DNA of 64,000 bases from Candidatus Crickella equi (GTDB lineage Bacteria > Bacillota > Clostridia > Peptostreptococcales > Anaerovoracaceae), in assembly GCA_018064755.1 (NCBI GenBank), contig JAGHUP010000020.1:1-64000 (forward strand). Direction: 5' to 3'. The position numbers and the translations under genes were made by a program. The notes below the pieces were generated by a model. The model made no database searches. It had not been told where the DNA came from and was given only the letters and a program-made list of their open reading frames with translations. Of this stretch, positions 1 through 7,808 are shown piece by piece. How positions within the stretch are numbered: the first letter of the stretch is position 1; each line of letters opens with the position of its first letter.

Positions 1-23
1 AAAAACAGAAAGGAGAAAACAAA

Positions 24-1718
24 ATGCGCAAGAAATTATTTGCCATCCTCATGTCTGCAATGATGATGGTAACATTCATGCCAGCAATGGCATTCGCAGC
101 AGTAGATCCATATACTGAAGTGGAGTTTACTGGTACTAATTTTGAGCAGTTAGTTGCAACATATCACGCTGCTGATGGAACAACTGAAACTGCAACAGTA
201 GATACTGTAAGAGACTTTATTACAAAAGAAGGTTACGTACAGGTTTACGTTGATGCAAATACGGTAGACGAATATTTCGTTGACCACAAGACATTCTCTG
301 ACAACGCAGAGAACGGAATTAAGACAGAACTGAAAAAATATGTAAAGAAGAAAACAAACAAGTACATCTTCGATCTTGCTGGAGCAACTCTTTACGGTGG
401 AGATCATCCTCTGCCATCAGAGCTTTCATATGCAAAATTGGGTGAGTATGTAAATTTCAATACAGATACAGATAAGCCTGAATTTGCTGGAACTCCTGGA
501 CTTGTTTTTGCTGTTCCAGAATATGCAAATTATGTAAATGGTTCAAAGAAGACAAGTGCATCCGCAACAAAATCTCAGCTGCAGAAGAATCTCAACGATG
601 GTTGGACATTTGCATTTGTTGTTACAGGCGTTACAAAGGGCGTTTATGATGCACAGACATGCACAGTAAGTGCAAGCCTGACAAAACCAGGCTATGTTGA
701 TTCTAACTATGTAGTAAGAAACAACAGTGCTTCCAAGACAATTGCAGTTGGCGCTGGTGCAAAGACTATTGCTGACGTAGCATTTGTATATGATGGCGTT
801 ACTTCAGGCACACTGCTGACAAACGGACTGAGCCTTGACAGGACAGGACTCCAATATGATGGAGCTGAGCACACAATTGCTGTCACTCCAGTTGATGGTG
901 TTACTGTAACATACGAAAAGTACAACGCTACTACTGGCCTTTGGGATGCTGTAAGTGGAATCACTTATAAGGATGTTGAGCCAGCAACAGCAGTATATAG
1001 AGTAACTGCAAAGGCTGGTACAGTAAAGAATGTTGCAACAGTTTCCGTTTCCGTTGTAACAGCAAAGGTTAAGGTTGTTTTCGGAGATATCAAGATTTTC
1101 GAAGGCGATCAGCTTGATCCATATGCATTTGTTAAGTTCGCATACAATGGCAGCAGCACAACATCAGATGAGGCTGTAGCAACTGCTAAAGCTGTAAAGG
1201 CTGATGCTGAGGTTCTCAATGCTTGGATTAAGGCAAACCTCGATGCAACTGTTGCTGGAACTACTCCAGAAACATGCTTAGTAAAGGCAAAGAAGATGAC
1301 AGCTGTTGAATGGTATAACGCTCAGGCTGCCCTCAAGAATTACACTGTTTGCAATGCTTCTGCTCTGACAGGAAATGGCGTTGTTTCTGGTGCTGTAACT
1401 GTTAATCCATCAAACAAGGATAACGATCTTGATTTCATCGGAAATGCTACTAAGAAGTTCCACGTTAAGAAGGCCAAGGCTCTTAAGAAGGCTAAGAGCT
1501 TCACTGTAACTGCAGAGGCTCTCTCAGGAGTAGCTCCTACATTCAAGAAGCTGTCAGGAAACAGCAAGATTACTGTAGCTGCTGACGGTAAGGTAACAGT
1601 TAAGAAGGGTCTGAAGAAGGGAACTTACAAGGTTAAGGTTAAGGCTGCTGTAGCTGTTGGTAAGGGCTACAAGTATGCATCCACTACTAAGACTTATACA
1701 GTTAAGATTGTTAAGTAA
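24..1718 (+). CDS. Secreted repeat-type surface protein with Lys-rich C-terminal beta domain
   Basis: The 564-residue protein starts with a clear Sec signal peptide: two Arg/Lys residues, a Met-rich hydrophobic core and an AMAFAAVD cleavage region near residue 26. An AAAGGAG ribosome site precedes the ATG. The mature part is Ala/Thr/Val-rich and reads as tandem beta-sandwich (Ig-like) modules. One segment near residues 265-345 has the YDGAEHTIAVTP pattern typical of bacterial Ig-like repeats. The last ~85 residues are very Lys-rich and end in KTYTVKIVK, a style shared with the secreted proteins at 40702 and 49071. No LPXTG motif or catalytic motif is visible. A wall- or surface-associated role is inference, and the family is not recognised more closely. 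A strong terminator follows directly, so this gene ends its transcript. Confidence 0.75.
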   Translation: MRKKLFAILMSAMMMVTFMPAMAFAAVDPYTEVEFTGTNFEQLVATYHAADGTTETATVDTVRDFITKEGYVQVYVDANTVDEYFVDHKTFSDNAENGIKTELKKYVKKKTNKYIFDLAGATLYGGDHPLPSELSYAKLGEYVNFNTDTDKPEFAGTPGLVFAVPEYANYVNGSKKTSASATKSQLQKNLNDGWTFAFVVTGVTKGVYDAQTCTVSASLTKPGYVDSNYVVRNNSASKTIAVGAGAKTIADVAFVYDGVTSGTLLTNGLSLDRTGLQYDGAEHTIAVTPVDGVTVTYEKYNATTGLWDAVSGITYKDVEPATAVYRVTAKAGTVKNVATVSVSVVTAKVKVVFGDIKIFEGDQLDPYAFVKFAYNGSSTTSDEAVATAKAVKADAEVLNAWIKANLDATVAGTTPETCLVKAKKMTAVEWYNAQAALKNYTVCNASALTGNGVVSGAVTVNPSNKDNDLDFIGNATKKFHVKKAKALKKAKSFTVTAEALSGVAPTFKKLSGNSKITVAADGKVTVKKGLKKGTYKVKVKAAVAVGKGYKYASTTKTYTVKIVK

Positions 1719-1744
1719 TCTAATCTTAAACTAAATGCATTAGG

Positions 1745-1769
1745 GCAGGACTTCGGTCCTGCTTCTTTT
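1745..1769 (+). terminator. Rho-independent terminator with TTCG tetraloop
   Basis: GCAGGAC and GTCCTGC form a perfect 7-bp stem closed by a TTCG loop and followed by TTCTTTT. It ends the transcript of the secreted protein and separates it from the TM-macro gene. Confidence 0.85.
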
Positions 1770-1793
1770 GTCTATTTTGGAAGGATGACAAAT

Positions 1794-2660
1794 ATGACTG
1801 TATTGAGAAATCTATATCATAATGTGTGGGATGCGTTCATAGAAATTATTAGGATAGAAGCATACGTTCTAAGTGTTACTTTCGGCGTTCTACAGTTTGT
1901 TTCTAGTGTTAGATTTAATACTTTAGATGGACCGATATTAAGCGTTTCAATGTTTTGGAATATTATTATAGCGTCGGTGGTAGGCGTATTTATATATCAA
2001 CTGGTATCTTTATTAAACTGTAAGAAGAAAATAACAAGCAAGGATGCGTTTGTTCATATCAAAATAGGTGACATTTTAGATATTGAGAAAAATATAGTAA
2101 TTCCTATTAATACAGCATTTTTTAGTGCGAAAAATGGACCTAAAGAAAAAAGTATACATGCGCAGTTCGTAAGAAAATATTATAAAAAACCAGAAAAGCT
2201 TAGAAAAGAGTTGTTTGATGCTGCAAAGAAATTGCGTTCTGTTGGAACAACCGTAATCGGAGGTAAAGCGTGCAATACGTATGATAGGGGAGAGTGTGTA
2301 TGCATAGGTCAAGGTAAGCGAGATGTAATATTTGTTGCGACTAATGATAAGAGAGCCCCTAGATATACAGAATTAGAACTTAGAAGCACGCTTGATAATA
2401 TGTGGAAGAATCTTTGCGACAATGGATGGAATAATGATTCATTGTATATGCCACTAATTGGAACCGGCAAAACTGCTAACACGAGCGTTCAGCTGGAAGA
2501 TTCATTTATGACGCTTGTTGATTCATATATTTCATTTTTAAACCAAAATAAAGGGGTTGTTGCACGACATTTTTATATTGTAATAAGTCAAGATGATTTG
2601 GAATTAATTAATTTGCTCAAAATGAGAAAATATGTATTATTAAAATGTGAAAAAAAATAG
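1794..2660 (+). CDS. Two-TM macro-domain protein resembling the type II Thoeris effector ThsA (DUF6430-like)
   Basis: The ATG at 1794 sits 8 bases after GGAAGGA and is the likely start (288 aa). An in-frame ATG at 1785 overlaps the ribosome site. Two hydrophobic helices lie at about residues 24-41 and 53-76. A macro-type domain follows, with IGDILDIEKNIVIPINTAFF, a long Lys-rich helix, a VIFVAT strand and, near residue 217, a MPLIGTGKT loop that matches the PLLGSG ligand-binding loop of the DUF6430 family. Architecture and length fit ThsA of type II Thoeris, in which the macro domain senses a TIR-made ADP-ribose signal and the membrane part kills the cell. No TIR (ThsB) gene lies in the window, so it is an orphan here or works with a distant partner. 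It is more AT-rich than the housekeeping genes. The family call comes from motif recognition, not a search. Confidence 0.6.
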   Translation: MTVLRNLYHNVWDAFIEIIRIEAYVLSVTFGVLQFVSSVRFNTLDGPILSVSMFWNIIIASVVGVFIYQLVSLLNCKKKITSKDAFVHIKIGDILDIEKNIVIPINTAFFSAKNGPKEKSIHAQFVRKYYKKPEKLRKELFDAAKKLRSVGTTVIGGKACNTYDRGECVCIGQGKRDVIFVATNDKRAPRYTELELRSTLDNMWKNLCDNGWNNDSLYMPLIGTGKTANTSVQLEDSFMTLVDSYISFLNQNKGVVARHFYIVISQDDLELINLLKMRKYVLLKCEKK

Positions 2661-2925
2661 AGACAAAAATTCGATTCTATATTGTGACAAAAACTCAGAA
2701 TCAACACCTTTATACTAAAACTATGGAATAAGAAAAAAGCTCCACGCTCTCGCGAGGAGTTTTGGCTCATCAAAAACATTTGGGGTTTCTCCAAAAACAA
2801 TTGGGGTTCAATTTTGGGGGCTCCAATGAAAACTCCAAAATCTTTTGGGGGCTGAAAATCTAATGCAGTAGTCAACATATTTTGGACACGAATCCCCAAA
2901 AACTTAGACTTGTATTAATACTATT

Positions 2926-3732
2926 TTAGACCTGACTATATTGCTCTCTAAACTGCTTAGGTGTTAAGTAGTTTAGGGAGTAAGCAGGTCTTTCTTCATT
3001 AAAGAATTTTATATATTGATCAATATCGTCTTTGACATTTTCGTTATCTTTAATATGAAAATCTGTAAACAATTCAGATTTCATCCATCCATTGATTGAT
3101 TCCATAGCACCATTATCAGTTGGCGTTCCTGCACGTGACATTGAGCGAATGATATTGTAAGCAGGTAATAATTCATTAAATGCTTTTGATGTATATACAG
3201 AACCCTGATCTGAATGAAGGATGGTTTGAAAATTCGGATATTGTTTTTTAAGTTCTATTAAATCTTCTAATCCACTTATATATGTCATTCTATCTCCACG
3301 CTTAGAGGATAAAGAATGGCTTATGATCTCATTGTTCCATAAATCCATGTATATTGTTAATTCATAATATATCCCCTTTACATAGAACGCTGTCATGTCA
3401 CTCACAATACATTGCATAGGACCTGTTACGTGCAGTTCTGAAAGCAATAGATTAGGATATACCTTATATGGAGTACCAGGCTTTTTATACTTGTAGTGTT
3501 TGGCTTGACTCTTGATTCCGGCTATTTTACAGCACTTGTGAGCATATACATCTGAGATGAGCAGCCCGGTATCCAAACGAATCTTCGCATTAAGCCATCT
3601 ATATCCATGTGAAGGATATTTCTCATGGTATTCCTTAAACAGAAGAATATTACTAATTAAGCTTCGTGTCCTCTCTGAAGGATTATTCAGTCTTTTAAGC
3701 CAATAGTAATAGCTACTACGACTAATTTCCAT
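2926..3732 (-). CDS. IS3-family transposase OrfB (DDE integrase core)
   Basis: This is the catalytic half of the IS3 transposase. The 268 residues from the internal Met show an HTH_21-like N-terminus (EISRSSYYYW) and an rve/RNase H-fold core. The acidic triad is visible: Asp in VSDMTAF, Asp in ILHSDQGSVYTS, and Glu in NGAMESINGWMKSE. The C-terminus has the usual FNEERPAYSLNYLTPKQF. The frame stays open upstream of this Met to about 3849, through QQEYQVILELSECFPVKELC. The natural product is therefore probably the OrfAB fusion made by -1 frameshifting. Confidence 0.93.
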   Translation of the reverse strand: MEISRSSYYYWLKRLNNPSERTRSLISNILLFKEYHEKYPSHGYRWLNAKIRLDTGLLISDVYAHKCCKIAGIKSQAKHYKYKKPGTPYKVYPNLLLSELHVTGPMQCIVSDMTAFYVKGIYYELTIYMDLWNNEIISHSLSSKRGDRMTYISGLEDLIELKKQYPNFQTILHSDQGSVYTSKAFNELLPAYNIIRSMSRAGTPTDNGAMESINGWMKSELFTDFHIKDNENVKDDIDQYIKFFNEERPAYSLNYLTPKQFREQYSQV

Positions 3733-3779
3733 ATTGCGACACAGTTCCTTTACTGGAAAACATTCGGATAGTTCAAGTA

Positions 3780-4157
3780 TTACTTGGTATTCTTGCTGTC
3801 TAGGAGAATATATTCCTTGTCCGCACCAACTCCTTTCACCATGTATCCTTTTTTTAATCGAGACTCTCTTATTCTTGCCTGCATAAGTTCTTCAATTAAT
3901 TCTTCTTTACTCATAGATGAGTAATCTTCAGACCTAGATGAAGTTGACTGAGGAACATATGTAATCTTGGTTCCTACATTGCCTTTATGCTGCTTACTGG
4001 AATCATGCTCTAGCCCATATGCTTCCTCATAAAGAATTCTATAGCGACGAGCACTTTCTTCACTTATTCCTAGCTGTTCCGCAGCTTTGAGGTTGGATAA
4101 TCCGGATTCATATATCTGCCTGCCAACCTCGATGCGTTCTTCTTTCCTAAACTTCAC
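3780..4157 (-). CDS. IS3-family transposase OrfA (helix-turn-helix)
   Basis: The 125-residue protein starts with GTG, 7 bases after GGAGG on the minus strand. Residues about 5-40 form an HTH (RQIYESGLSNLKAAEQLGIS, then the recognition helix ESARRYRILY). It would bind the IS ends. After residue ~95 comes RESRLKKG, where the A7 slippery tract lies. Without frameshifting the frame runs on a further 25 codons and stops, overlapping the orfB frame by about 70 bases. This overlap and the -1 relation are standard for IS3. Confidence 0.88.
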   Translation of the reverse strand: MKFRKEERIEVGRQIYESGLSNLKAAEQLGISEESARRYRILYEEAYGLEHDSSKQHKGNVGTKITYVPQSTSSRSEDYSSMSKEELIEELMQARIRESRLKKGYMVKGVGADKEYILLDSKNTK

Positions 4158-4354
4158 TGATAACCTCCTTGTACGAAATCCGTGAAATGAACTGTACAGT
4201 ATTTATATTCTTACTGTACAACATCCCACATTTTCGTGTCCAATTTTAGTTTACCAGTACACAAACCCCAAACTATTTTACGTTTTTTCTAGACCCCAAT
4301 TGTTTTTGAAGAGCCCGCCATCTTTATCATTATACAAGTAGAATGGAGGCCGAA

Positions 4355-5183
4355 ATGGCAAGTACAATTATTACAGCAGTGATAATAATTGCTAGCATCG
4401 CTGTTTTTTTCGATTATGAAGATCGTGAAAAAAACAGATACTGGTGGAATCATAGGATTAGTAATTGTAAGTGCTATTACCGCAATAGTTATTTCTTGTC
4501 TCTTCTATTTCTTAATAACGAACGAGTATATAGAATCTAGCGAGAATGACTATTTGGCATTTGAAGGAACTATCATTGCAAGTGCATCAACTTTGCTCGG
4601 AGTGGCTTTTACTTTGAAGAAGACTCATGAAGAGAACGAAAAAAGAAATGTTCAAGAGAAGAGAAGATATGAAGACAGAATGAGGGCTGAAGTTGAGCCA
4701 ATGCTTGTATATAAGTTCGAAAGTGTGTGTGAGATGCCTTTGTTTAATAATGAATATAAAACAGTAGACTTTTCTGTTGATGATGCGAAAACTTCAAGAC
4801 ACTTGGTACATTTTGCTGTTGAATGTGTAGGGGATAAGCCTGCTAAAAAACTAAGATTACAAAGTGTTAGGGTTGAACCAAAGAGGGAAACGGTATACAG
4901 CAAAAAATGGAAACAGTATCTTTTACCAAGAGATTCTGAAGAGCTATATATTGAATTATATAGATTACCGGCGTTAAATACAGTGGATGACTGTTCAAGA
5001 GTAGAACATATAAAGATAAAATTTAAAGTAGCTTATACAGATATATATGATAATGAATATTCTCAATTAATTACAGCTGTTATTTATCCTAGAGCAAATA
5101 ATACGCCAGATAATAAAGTGAAGATTGAATATGTATATGAAATAGATGATCTACCAAAGCCTGAATTGAAAATCACAAAATAA
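4355..5183 (+). CDS. Membrane protein of unknown function, probably frameshifted at a T7 tract
   Basis: An ATG at 4355 has a strong GGAGG site 5 bases upstream and encodes MASTIITAVIIIASIAVFF, an obvious first TM helix. That frame is lost after the T7 run at 4404-4410, but removing one T continues straight into the long frame (TTG at 4389, 264 aa) with FSIMKIVKKTDTGGIIG. The restored protein of about 275 aa has three TM segments, an acidic/Lys charged coil (KTHEENEKRNVQEKRRYEDR) and a beta-rich soluble C-terminal domain of ~150 residues. It lies just right of the IS3 insertion in the same orientation and similar base composition as the TM-macro gene. The two may once have been neighbours in one unit (inference). 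I do not recognise the family. Confidence 0.6.
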
Positions 5184-5372
5184 GTATATTAATAATTTCA
5201 AATTCCTTTGTTCTGTCGCCATGCGAAGTAAGAATAGAAAAGCACATCATTTATTCAGATCGCATTAGTTAAATTTATCGATGTCCTGCCTTTTTTGCAT
5301 GCGTAAATTCTGTCGCGTTTTTGTATATATTGCGCACGCGCGTATATCTTGCTATGTTTTGCGCAAATGCTG

Positions 5373-5401
5373 TTGACCCGCTTTAATAGTCTTTGTGATA
5401 A
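5373..5401 (+). promoter_or_regulatory. Sigma-A-type promoter for the Rpn-family gene
   Basis: TTGACC (5373-5378), a 17-base spacer and TGATAA (5396-5401) precede the gene at 5436. The rest of 5184-5372 has no gene; it is AT-rich with short alternating purine-pyrimidine runs (TGCGCACGCGCG near 5334). Confidence 0.55.
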
Positions 5402-5435
5402 CCTTTTATTGTAATAACAATAGGAGGTTTTTAAT

Positions 5436-6245
5436 GTGACGAAACGCTTTGAAGACTTAGAATTTACTGATGTTTTTATGTTCTGCAAGTTGCTGCAGAA
5501 TAATCCGGATGTGACACAGGCGATAGTTGAGTTGCTGACGGGTAAGAAGATTGGTGGCATTGTTAACAATGAGAGACAGCGCCCGATAGAGATAACGCCG
5601 GATGGCAAGGGTGTTCGTATGGATGTGTATCTTAGAGATGACAATGATGTTGTGTATAACATTGAGATGCAGAAGGCGAATGTGGATGATATTCCAAGGA
5701 GGGCGCGCTATTATCAGAGTATGATTGATGTTGATCTGATAGAGCGTGGAATGGATTATAAGAGACTGAACGATAGTTATGTGATATTCATCATGCTAGA
5801 AGATCCGTTCGGTAGTGGCGAGCCTATATATACGTTTAATAATATATGTGATGAGAATCCGGACCTAAAGCTTGGCGATGGTACAGTTAAAATATTTGTT
5901 AACGCGCAGGGAATATGTGGTAAAATCAATAATGAGCTAAGGTCATTCATTGAATATCTGCGAGGTGATGACGCGAGTAGTATTCTAACCCGAACTATTG
6001 ATGAAAGAATTAACCGATTAAAACGTAATGAACGCTGGCGAGGAGAGTTTATGACACTTTACGAGAATTATCAATATGAGCGTAATGAAGGCCGTAAAGA
6101 AGGCCGTGAGGAAGGTCTTGCAGAAGGACGTAAAGAAGGATGCAAAGAGGCATACATTAGTATGGTTAAGGAGGGCGCAATTACTCCGGCGTATGCAGCA
6201 GACAAGCTTGAAATGAGTGAAGAAGAATTTAATAAGTATCTATAG
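5436..6245 (+). CDS. Rpn/PD-(D/E)XK nuclease family protein (putative transposase fold)
   Basis: The GTG start at 5436 follows TAGGAGG by 8 bases. The 269-residue protein matches the Rpn (recombination-promoting nuclease, PDDEXK_2) family. It opens with the typical FEDLEFTDVFMFCKLLQNN. The nuclease core motif is visible as GVRMDVYLRDDNDVVYNIEM (Asp, then E-x-M-Q-K), then RRARYYQSMID. The C-terminal third contains a GRKEGREEGLAEGRKEGCKE charged coil, hallmark of the family. These genes are common and variable in Clostridia and act as DNA endonucleases in the E. coli examples. It closes the accessory block and has its own promoter and terminator, so it behaves as a single-gene cassette. Confidence 0.85.
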   Translation: MTKRFEDLEFTDVFMFCKLLQNNPDVTQAIVELLTGKKIGGIVNNERQRPIEITPDGKGVRMDVYLRDDNDVVYNIEMQKANVDDIPRRARYYQSMIDVDLIERGMDYKRLNDSYVIFIMLEDPFGSGEPIYTFNNICDENPDLKLGDGTVKIFVNAQGICGKINNELRSFIEYLRGDDASSILTRTIDERINRLKRNERWRGEFMTLYENYQYERNEGRKEGREEGLAEGRKEGCKEAYISMVKEGAITPAYAADKLEMSEEEFNKYL

Positions 6246-6248
6246 TAT

Positions 6249-6280
6249 AAGTGGCAGTTCTGCATGAACTGCCACTTTAA
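6249..6280. terminator. Bidirectional terminator between converging genes
   Basis: AAGTGGCAGTTC and GAACTGCCACTT form a perfect 12-bp stem with a TGCAT loop, followed by T runs. It serves the Rpn gene on the plus strand and thrH on the minus strand. Confidence 0.85.
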
Positions 6281-6308
6281 TTCTATTTAGATTTGTTATT
6301 TCCTAAGA

Positions 6309-6908
6309 CTACAGTGCTGCAATAATTGCATCGTAGAACTCGTCGTAGTCTTCGAACGCTTCTAGCTGTGGATATTCAGCCTTAATCTTGTCAGTTGATC
6401 TGAAGAGGAATCCCTTCTTGCTGTTCAGAATCATCTCAAGGTCATTGTAGCTGTCGCCTGCAGCAATTGTGTCATAACCAATTGACTGAAGGCCTCTAAC
6501 TGTTGTCAGCTTGGAATGTTCGCATCTCATATGAACGCTCTCAATGTATCCCTCGTCATCGATGATGAGCTCGTTGCACATGATCATTGGCCAGTCGAGG
6601 TGTGCCATCATAGGTTTGGCAAACTGCTCGAAAGTATCGCTCAGAATGATAACCTGAGTCTCTTTTCTCAGTTTGTCGAGGAACTCCTTAGCGCCTGGCA
6701 ATGGCTTAATCTTAGCGATTGTATTCTGAACATCCTCGAGTTTCATGCCGTGTTCCTTCAGCACGCCAATTCTCCACTTCATCAGCTTGTCATAATCTGG
6801 CTCATCACGAGTTGTTCTCTTGAGCTCAGGAATACCGCTCTCCTTAGCAAACTCAATCCAAATCTCAGGCATGATTACGCCTTCCATATCTAGACATACT
6901 ATATTCAT
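6309..6908 (-). CDS. thrH: ThrH: bifunctional phosphoserine phosphatase / homoserine phosphotransferase
   Basis: A 199-residue HAD-superfamily protein. Motif I is CLDMEGVIMPEIW, with the nucleophile Asp and the MEG variant typical of ThrH rather than SerB. Motif II is VIILSDTFEQF, and motif III/IV is IAAGDSYNDLEM. Length and the conserved PDYDKLMKWRI segment fit ThrH, which dephosphorylates phosphoserine and can pass the phosphate to homoserine, linking serine and threonine synthesis in the cytosol. AAAGGA precedes the ATG. It is last in a leftward run with the GNAT and DUF2156 genes and reads into the shared terminator. Confidence 0.9.
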   Translation of the reverse strand: MNIVCLDMEGVIMPEIWIEFAKESGIPELKRTTRDEPDYDKLMKWRIGVLKEHGMKLEDVQNTIAKIKPLPGAKEFLDKLRKETQVIILSDTFEQFAKPMMAHLDWPMIMCNELIIDDEGYIESVHMRCEHSKLTTVRGLQSIGYDTIAAGDSYNDLEMILNSKKGFLFRSTDKIKAEYPQLEAFEDYDEFYDAIIAAL

Positions 6909-6935
6909 AATCAGTCGTTCCTTTCTGTTGTTATC

Positions 6936-7808
6936 TTAATCAATTGGGAAACCGTAATATGGTAGCATCGCAGCTTCATCTATATCAATGTCTATGCCAC
7001 TGACCATCGTCTGCACGTAGCTACCGTTTGAGAGGTGGTCTCCGCCCTCATCAGTATACACGATATATGTAGGTGAGCGGAAGTAACATTTCTCCACATC
7101 GAACATCTTAGCAAGTCCGGCAGCAATCTGTCCACCTATTTCGGATGTGACTTCAGCCAAAGCGGGATTAACTATCAGCTCGGAGAATCCCATCTCTTCG
7201 TCAGTTCCGTAGTTTAGTGCACAGATGGCGTCTCCGTCATTGACCAGGAGAAGTCCCTGACCATTTACACTATCTCTTCTGATGAATTCGAGGAATTCTT
7301 CGTCGTATGTAACATGAGGAACTTCGAGTAGAAATGCTTCTCTAAATCTATTGTATTCAGCTGCTGTTAACATACTAACCCTTAGTTCAATAGGAACATC
7401 AAGCTCTGCGGCCTCGGCATCATCATTCTTAGCATAGTAGCCAATCTGATATCCATGCTGCATATAGAACTCGACCAAGGAGGCCTCGGCCGGACACACC
7501 ACCGATATAGCGCCAGCTTCATTGACCTTCTGTCTGATAGCATCTACCAGCTCTCCGCCGTATCCCTTGCCTCTGGATTCAGGCTTGGTACATATGCCAT
7601 AGCTAACTAGAACAGGTTTGCCTTGGAAGGTTCCCGCCTGGAATAGAGTTAGGAACGAATGAAGAACGCCTTCATTTTCGAATGTAAGGCCGTGAGCATG
7701 CATTGCATAATACAACTCATCAACGAATACGGGATCGTCTCCGAATGTATCGCACCATACCTGTCTCAGTTCTTCATATTCATGATCTTCAATAGGACGA
7801 ATCAGCAT
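6936..7808 (-). CDS. GNAT-family N-acetyltransferase
   Basis: The 290 residues carry an N-terminal GNAT domain. The acetyl-CoA pyrophosphate loop is visible as SRGKGYGGELVDAIRQK near residues 75-92, followed by the VEFYMQHGYQIGYY motif. The C-terminal half (about 140-290) looks like a second, degenerate GNAT-like lobe without the loop motif. The substrate cannot be told from sequence. Its start overlaps the stop of the DUF2156 gene by one base, and thrH follows 27 bases on, so the three are probably co-transcribed. GNAT next to a DUF2156 (also GNAT-fold) is a recurrent pairing in Clostridia (general knowledge, unchecked here). Confidence 0.85.
   Translation of the reverse strand: MLIRPIEDHEYEELRQVWCDTFGDDPVFVDELYYAMHAHGLTFENEGVLHSFLTLFQAGTFQGKPVLVSYGICTKPESRGKGYGGELVDAIRQKVNEAGAISVVCPAEASLVEFYMQHGYQIGYYAKNDDAEAAELDVPIELRVSMLTAAEYNRFREAFLLEVPHVTYDEEFLEFIRRDSVNGQGLLLVNDGDAICALNYGTDEEMGFSELIVNPALAEVTSEIGGQIAAGLAKMFDVEKCYFRSPTYIVYTDEGGDHLSNGSYVQTMVSGIDIDIDEAAMLPYYGFPID

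Larger units (their letters stand above)
2883..4242 (-). mobile_element. IS3-family insertion sequence, apparently complete (1360 bp)
   Basis: Terminal inverted repeats are TGGACACGAA (2883-2892) and TTCGTGTCCA (4233-4242), flanked by the 3-bp direct repeat ATT (2880-2882 and 4243-4245). That is the target duplication size expected for IS3 elements. Inside are two minus-strand frames, orfA (HTH) and orfB (DDE integrase). The run of seven A followed by GG on the minus strand (3849-3855) gives an A AAAAAG-type slippery site that fuses orfA to orfB by a -1 shift, as is classical for IS3. Both frames look intact, so the copy may be active. Confidence 0.9.
2764..4316. repeat. Outer inverted repeats of a probable older, degenerate insertion element
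   Basis: At 2764-2790 the top strand reads GGCTCATCAAAAACATTTGG, and at about 4288-4316 the bottom strand reads GGGCTCTTCAAAAACAATTG; both continue with GGGT. A second internal copy of CAAAAACAATTGGGGT starts near 2802. Further degenerate TTTGGGG-type units lie at 2815-2860 on the left and 4261-4275 on the right. These outer ends enclose the IS3-family element. A GGCTCTT start is typical of ISL3-family termini, so this may be the shell of an ISL3-type element or a MITE into which the IS3 element jumped. No transposase of that family remains, and I see no matching 8-bp target duplication. Confidence 0.45.

Noticed and set aside
4343..4540. Separate 65-aa protein at 4343
   Set aside because: After the T7 tract it reads out of frame through the membrane protein's second helix; only its first ~20 codons look real, as the true N-terminus of that gene.
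1794..5183. A complete Thoeris system
   Set aside because: No TIR-domain protein is present; the 4355 protein has three TM helices and a beta domain, not a TIR fold.
6516..6893. 125-codon plus-strand frame over thrH
   Set aside because: A shadow of the highly conserved HAD gene on the other strand, with no ribosome site.
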